In this document: positions 61,839 to 64,000 of the stretch, one piece after another
Position numbering within the stretch: position 1 is the first letter of the stretch
How the letters are laid out: every line of letters starts with the position of its first letter
Assembly: GCA_030160035.1 (NCBI GenBank)
Contig: BSNO01000001.1
Span: 310,001-374,000, forward strand
Length of the DNA stretch: 64,000 nucleotides
From: Rhizobium albus
Lineage (GTDB): Bacteria > Pseudomonadota > Alphaproteobacteria > Rhizobiales > Rhizobiaceae
Direction of reading: 5' to 3'
Translations under genes and position numbers: made by a program
Notes under the pieces: generated by a model
Told to the model about the DNA's origin: nothing
The model's database searches: none
The model's input: only the letters and a program-made list of their open reading frames with translations

Positions 61839-62176
61839 GTTGGCAAGACTGGCACATCGGCATGAAAGTCGTCTGCGTTGGCTACGAAGGCACGCCCAAG
61901 CCGCCCGGCTTTTGGGAAGAATGGTGCAAGGACTGGGGCATAATCAAGCCTGACCGAGGCTGCGTGTACACCATCCGGGACATGCGCATTATGTCGGACG
62001 GTGTCCTGCGCATCCGCCTGGATGAAATACGCAACCCGATTGTCGCCTTTGTTGATGCGCCGAACCAGGAGCCGTGGTTCACCGCGAAAGCCTTCCGCCC
62101 GGTTGCCGGCAAGAAAACCGACATATCGGTCTTCACGGCGATGCTTGATGGTGTACGTCAGGTCGAGCCCGCATGA
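61835..62176 (+). CDS. 113-residue phage protein, unknown
   Basis: A soluble product with the repeated form of some SH3-like phage proteins (IGMKVVCVGYEGTPKPPGF, then GCVYTIRDMRIMSDGVLRI). A strand-rich fold is likely. Function unknown. It overlaps the next gene by 4 bases. Confidence 0.55.
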   Translation: MSWQDWHIGMKVVCVGYEGTPKPPGFWEEWCKDWGIIKPDRGCVYTIRDMRIMSDGVLRIRLDEIRNPIVAFVDAPNQEPWFTAKAFRPVAGKKTDISVFTAMLDGVRQVEPA

Positions 62177-62619
62177 CCGATCGCATCGCCTCCATAGCAG
62201 CCGAGTACGGCGTGACGCTGATCGGGAAGAGCCGATATCCCGAGCCCGGGGAATCGCGCGCTGTGAAGACAATGCACCGGATATTCAACAAGCAGGGCGA
62301 GGCCCATTTCAGGATGGTGCTGGTGACCCTGGCCGAGACCGAGAACAATCACGCCTGCATTGACGAGAGCAGCTTATGGGCGGCCTCAGACCTCATCCGG
62401 CACTGGAAGGCCACCATCGACGCAGACGCGAGCGCATGGCTTGCTGTGTGGGACAAACTGCCATTGGGCGAGCTGCAGTTCCTTGCCTACCAGCTTCGCG
62501 GTAAAGTGCCGGCGCGATTTGCCCTCGGCGGCATGATCCATGAACGCCTGGTCCGGGTCTTCGGTGAGAAGGCAGGGCAGGGCGACCTTTTCGATGACAG
62601 ACGCGAGGCGGCGGCATGA
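62173..62619 (+). CDS. 148-residue phage protein, unknown
   Basis: A product starting TDRIASIAAEYGVTLIG, with a helical middle (SLWAASDLIRHWKATIDADASAW) and ending in RVFGEKAGQGDLFDDRREAAA. No family recognised. It lies between two genes it overlaps. Confidence 0.5.
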   Translation: MTDRIASIAAEYGVTLIGKSRYPEPGESRAVKTMHRIFNKQGEAHFRMVLVTLAETENNHACIDESSLWAASDLIRHWKATIDADASAWLAVWDKLPLGELQFLAYQLRGKVPARFALGGMIHERLVRVFGEKAGQGDLFDDRREAAA

Positions 62620-63263
62620 ACGCAGGTGAAATCGCAGAGCGCATGATCGAAGCCGCGGCGATCGAATACCGTCTGCCAGACCAAGGCACAGGCGGCGGAT
62701 CGGCATGGGTGGCCTACACCCACACTATCGCCGACATGAACGGCTGGGGCGAAAAGCGCTACCAGGAAGAGCGCGAGCAGTTCTGGAACCGAGTGAAGGC
62801 CCAGGTCACGGCGCCCGAGGTCAGCCGCTGGGAAGAGTGCCGGCGATGGATCATCGAGCTCGTCGAGCGACCCGAAGAGCGCCGCGCGCTATGGGCATGG
62901 GCAGAAGCGAAAGCCGGCGGTAAGGCCTTCAAGCGCTGGTGCCTCAATAGTGAAAATGTGCATCCAATCACCGGAACACGGCGAAAAGATCGGGCAATCG
63001 CTCAAATTGTACGTCATTTCACCGGCAGAGGCTTTCTGAATAGCGAAACCGTGCAAACGTGTGTGTTGCCTGAGACCCCCGAAAACGACTACCTTCCGGA
63101 TAACATCGCGACACTTCGCACCGAACGAAACGGGGTCCAGGCTTGGGCCGACGATCTGGCCTTTCAGCCCTTCATCGCAAGTGTCGAGCACGACTTCTCA
63201 TGGGCCGAGAAACGTAATGAGCTGAGGCGCCAACGAGCCGCCCGGCTGAAGAAGACGGCATAG
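62616..63263 (+). CDS. DUF6362-family phage protein
   Basis: A 215-residue product matching the DUF6362 form: a helical middle (SRWEECRRWIIELVERPEERRALWAWAEAKAGGKAFKRWC) and a basic C-terminus (RNELRRQRAARLKKTA). The N-terminus SAWVAYTHTIADMNGW is also typical. Members lie in phage and prophage genomes near replication or packaging genes. Function unknown. Confidence 0.7.
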   Translation: MNAGEIAERMIEAAAIEYRLPDQGTGGGSAWVAYTHTIADMNGWGEKRYQEEREQFWNRVKAQVTAPEVSRWEECRRWIIELVERPEERRALWAWAEAKAGGKAFKRWCLNSENVHPITGTRRKDRAIAQIVRHFTGRGFLNSETVQTCVLPETPENDYLPDNIATLRTERNGVQAWADDLAFQPFIASVEHDFSWAEKRNELRRQRAARLKKTA

Positions 63264-63388
63264 GTTCGCGCTGCTACGGCATGCGCCTCAAGACCGGTGA
63301 AAACCTGCACAGTTGCGAGGCGGCGGTACTAAGCCCTCCAAGCCCAAAGCCGAGAGCGTGTCGCTCGTCCGCCTCGCATTCATTTCAG

Positions 63389-63404
63389 CCCCGCTCCGGC
63401 GGGG
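63389..63404 (+). terminator. Terminator after the DUF6362 gene
   Basis: CCCCGC (63389-63394) pairs with GCGGGG (63399-63404) around TCCG and is followed by TTTTGCTTTT. It lies between the DUF6362 gene and the next small gene, in the 163-base gap, and may mark the end of the early rightward transcript. Confidence 0.7.
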
Positions 63405-63426
63405 TTTTGCTTTTGTGGAGAGCGGT

Positions 63427-63618
63427 ATGGACGACGCGGCCTTGGGCAGCTTGACGAGCCAAGAGCGCCTTGTTGTTGCGAAGCTTGTGGACACGTGGAA
63501 CGAGTTTCTCCTTCTTCCGGTCGAGCACGATGATGACGTGACTGAATTCCGGCGGATCATCCATGCAGCTCAAGAGAAGGTGCTGGCTCGCGTTGGCCGA
63601 CGGCAGATCAACCGATGA
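63427..63618 (+). CDS. 63-residue phage protein, unknown
   Basis: I start at the ATG at 63427 (MDDAALGSLTSQERLVV), with GGAGAGCGG upstream. The product is helical and charged (FRRIIHAAQEKVLARVG). It lies 22 bases behind the terminator and overlaps the next ATG. No family recognised. Confidence 0.5.
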   Translation: MDDAALGSLTSQERLVVAKLVDTWNEFLLLPVEHDDDVTEFRRIIHAAQEKVLARVGRRQINR

Positions 63619-63734
63619 ACTCCCTCAAATACCTCACCCGCCAAGGGATCAAGAGAGACGAGGCAGTCCGGCTGATCATCATCGCCCAGGCGAAGGTGGC
63701 CAAGATGCCGAAGATCAATCCGAGGGTGCGGTGA
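63615..63734 (+). CDS. 39-residue phage protein, unknown
   Basis: The ATG overlaps the stop before it (ATGA), and the frame reads MNSLKYLTRQGIKRDEAV and ends IAQAKVAKMPKINPRVR. Too short for family assignment. It is basic. Confidence 0.35.
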   Translation: MNSLKYLTRQGIKRDEAVRLIIIAQAKVAKMPKINPRVR

Positions 63735-64000
63735 TGTGGACATGGCGCGACATGCTGATCCTGCATCTCGGACGCTGGTGGGAAGTGGGCTTCAGTCTTC
63801 CGTTCTTGTCGGTGTCCGTCGGCTGGGACTTCGTGCGCTACCAACTCGGCCTGAAGCTGCGGTGGGGTCAGGCTAAGCCCGAATTTGGCATGATGCCCTA
63901 CAGGCGCAACGTGTTCATACCGCTGGCACGGTCTCCGTTGTCGAAGCTGCGTAGGCCTGACGCGCCCATGAACCCCATGAGCTACCGTCCACGCACCAAA
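63734..64000 (+). CDS. Phage protein cut by the window edge
   Basis: The ATG at 63734 overlaps the stop before it and 89 codons run open to the edge. The N-terminus is aromatic (WTWRDMLILHLGRWWEVGF) with a possible membrane-associated helix, followed by basic residues (RYQLGLKLRWGQAKPEF). No family can be assigned from the part seen. Confidence 0.5.
   Translation, partial: MWTWRDMLILHLGRWWEVGFSLPFLSVSVGWDFVRYQLGLKLRWGQAKPEFGMMPYRRNVFIPLARSPLSKLRRPDAPMNPMSYRPRTK

Larger units (their letters stand above)
44508..64000. mobile_element. Prophage, left end to window edge (incomplete)
   Basis: Starts at the tRNA-Thr remnant and runs past the right edge. It holds an integrase, an excisionase-like gene, recombination genes, an immunity region with repeated operators, and replication and methylation genes, in the leftward/rightward layout of lambdoid phages. 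No capsid, terminase or lysis gene is visible; these should lie to the right. About 50 tightly packed small genes differ in style from the chromosome to the left. Confidence 0.9.

Overview
The window is high-GC alphaproteobacterial DNA, most like a member of the Hyphomicrobiales (Rhizobiales; Rhizobiaceae or Aurantimonadaceae type). Signs are a PodJ-type polarity protein, a TauE/TIGR02186 pair, the ligase-associated DNA repair cluster, Omp25/31-like porins, a rhizobial-type flagellin with a perfect CtrA box, and intergenic palindromic repeats. The species cannot be named from sequence alone. About 44.5 kb is ordinary chromosome; the last 19.5 kb is the left part of an integrated prophage whose right end lies outside the window.

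Region 1 (1-8.25 kb, minus strand) is a beta-oxidation operon: a GnyR/LiuR-like MerR regulator, two acyl-CoA dehydrogenases, a thiolase and a FadB/FadJ-like multifunctional enzyme. It is driven from a promoter with a 20-bp spacer filled by a perfect 26-bp-arm palindrome and ends at a clear terminator. Region 2 (8.6-14.5 kb) has podJ, then a TauE/SafE exporter with its TIGR02186 partner, flanked on both sides by 40-bp hairpin repeats.

Region 3 (14.5-22.6 kb) is a DNA repair island: PdeM nuclease and Lhr-like helicase on one strand, exonuclease and ATP-dependent ligase on the other, with a TPR methyltransferase and an exported protein of unknown function embedded. Region 4 (22.6-38.3 kb) is mixed housekeeping: CAP lipoprotein, Tat-exported beta-helix protein, histone-deacetylase-like hydrolase, MATE pump, pyrD, alpha/beta hydrolase, an SLC5-hybrid histidine kinase with an adjacent LuxR response regulator, mscL, an aminotransferase, a porin and a YrbL-like protein. 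Region 5 (38.5-44.3 kb) carries a double rhodanese plus YeeE/TsuA thiosulfate importer plus a tiny membrane protein, a protein of unknown function, a large lone flagellin and a second porin.

Region 6 (44.5-64 kb) is the prophage. A 3' fragment of a tRNA-Thr gene marks the left attachment site. Going right there is an integrase with an overlapping excisionase-like gene, and a long leftward early operon with a J-domain protein, a DUF1364 nuclease-like protein, a Sak4-like ATPase and a RecE-like exonuclease. The immunity region follows, with an S24/LexA-type repressor, a Cro-like protein and four copies of the operator CGGAA-N5-TTCCG. A rightward operon encodes a RuvC-like resolvase, an MT-A70 methyltransferase, a DnaB helicase, a C5-cytosine methyltransferase and a DUF6362 protein. 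Most rightward genes overlap by 4 bases, so translation is probably coupled. The operators sit inside the promoter spacers, and the repressor and cro transcripts look leaderless. A small secreted protein lies directly behind the repressor and is the best candidate for a lysogenic-conversion gene.
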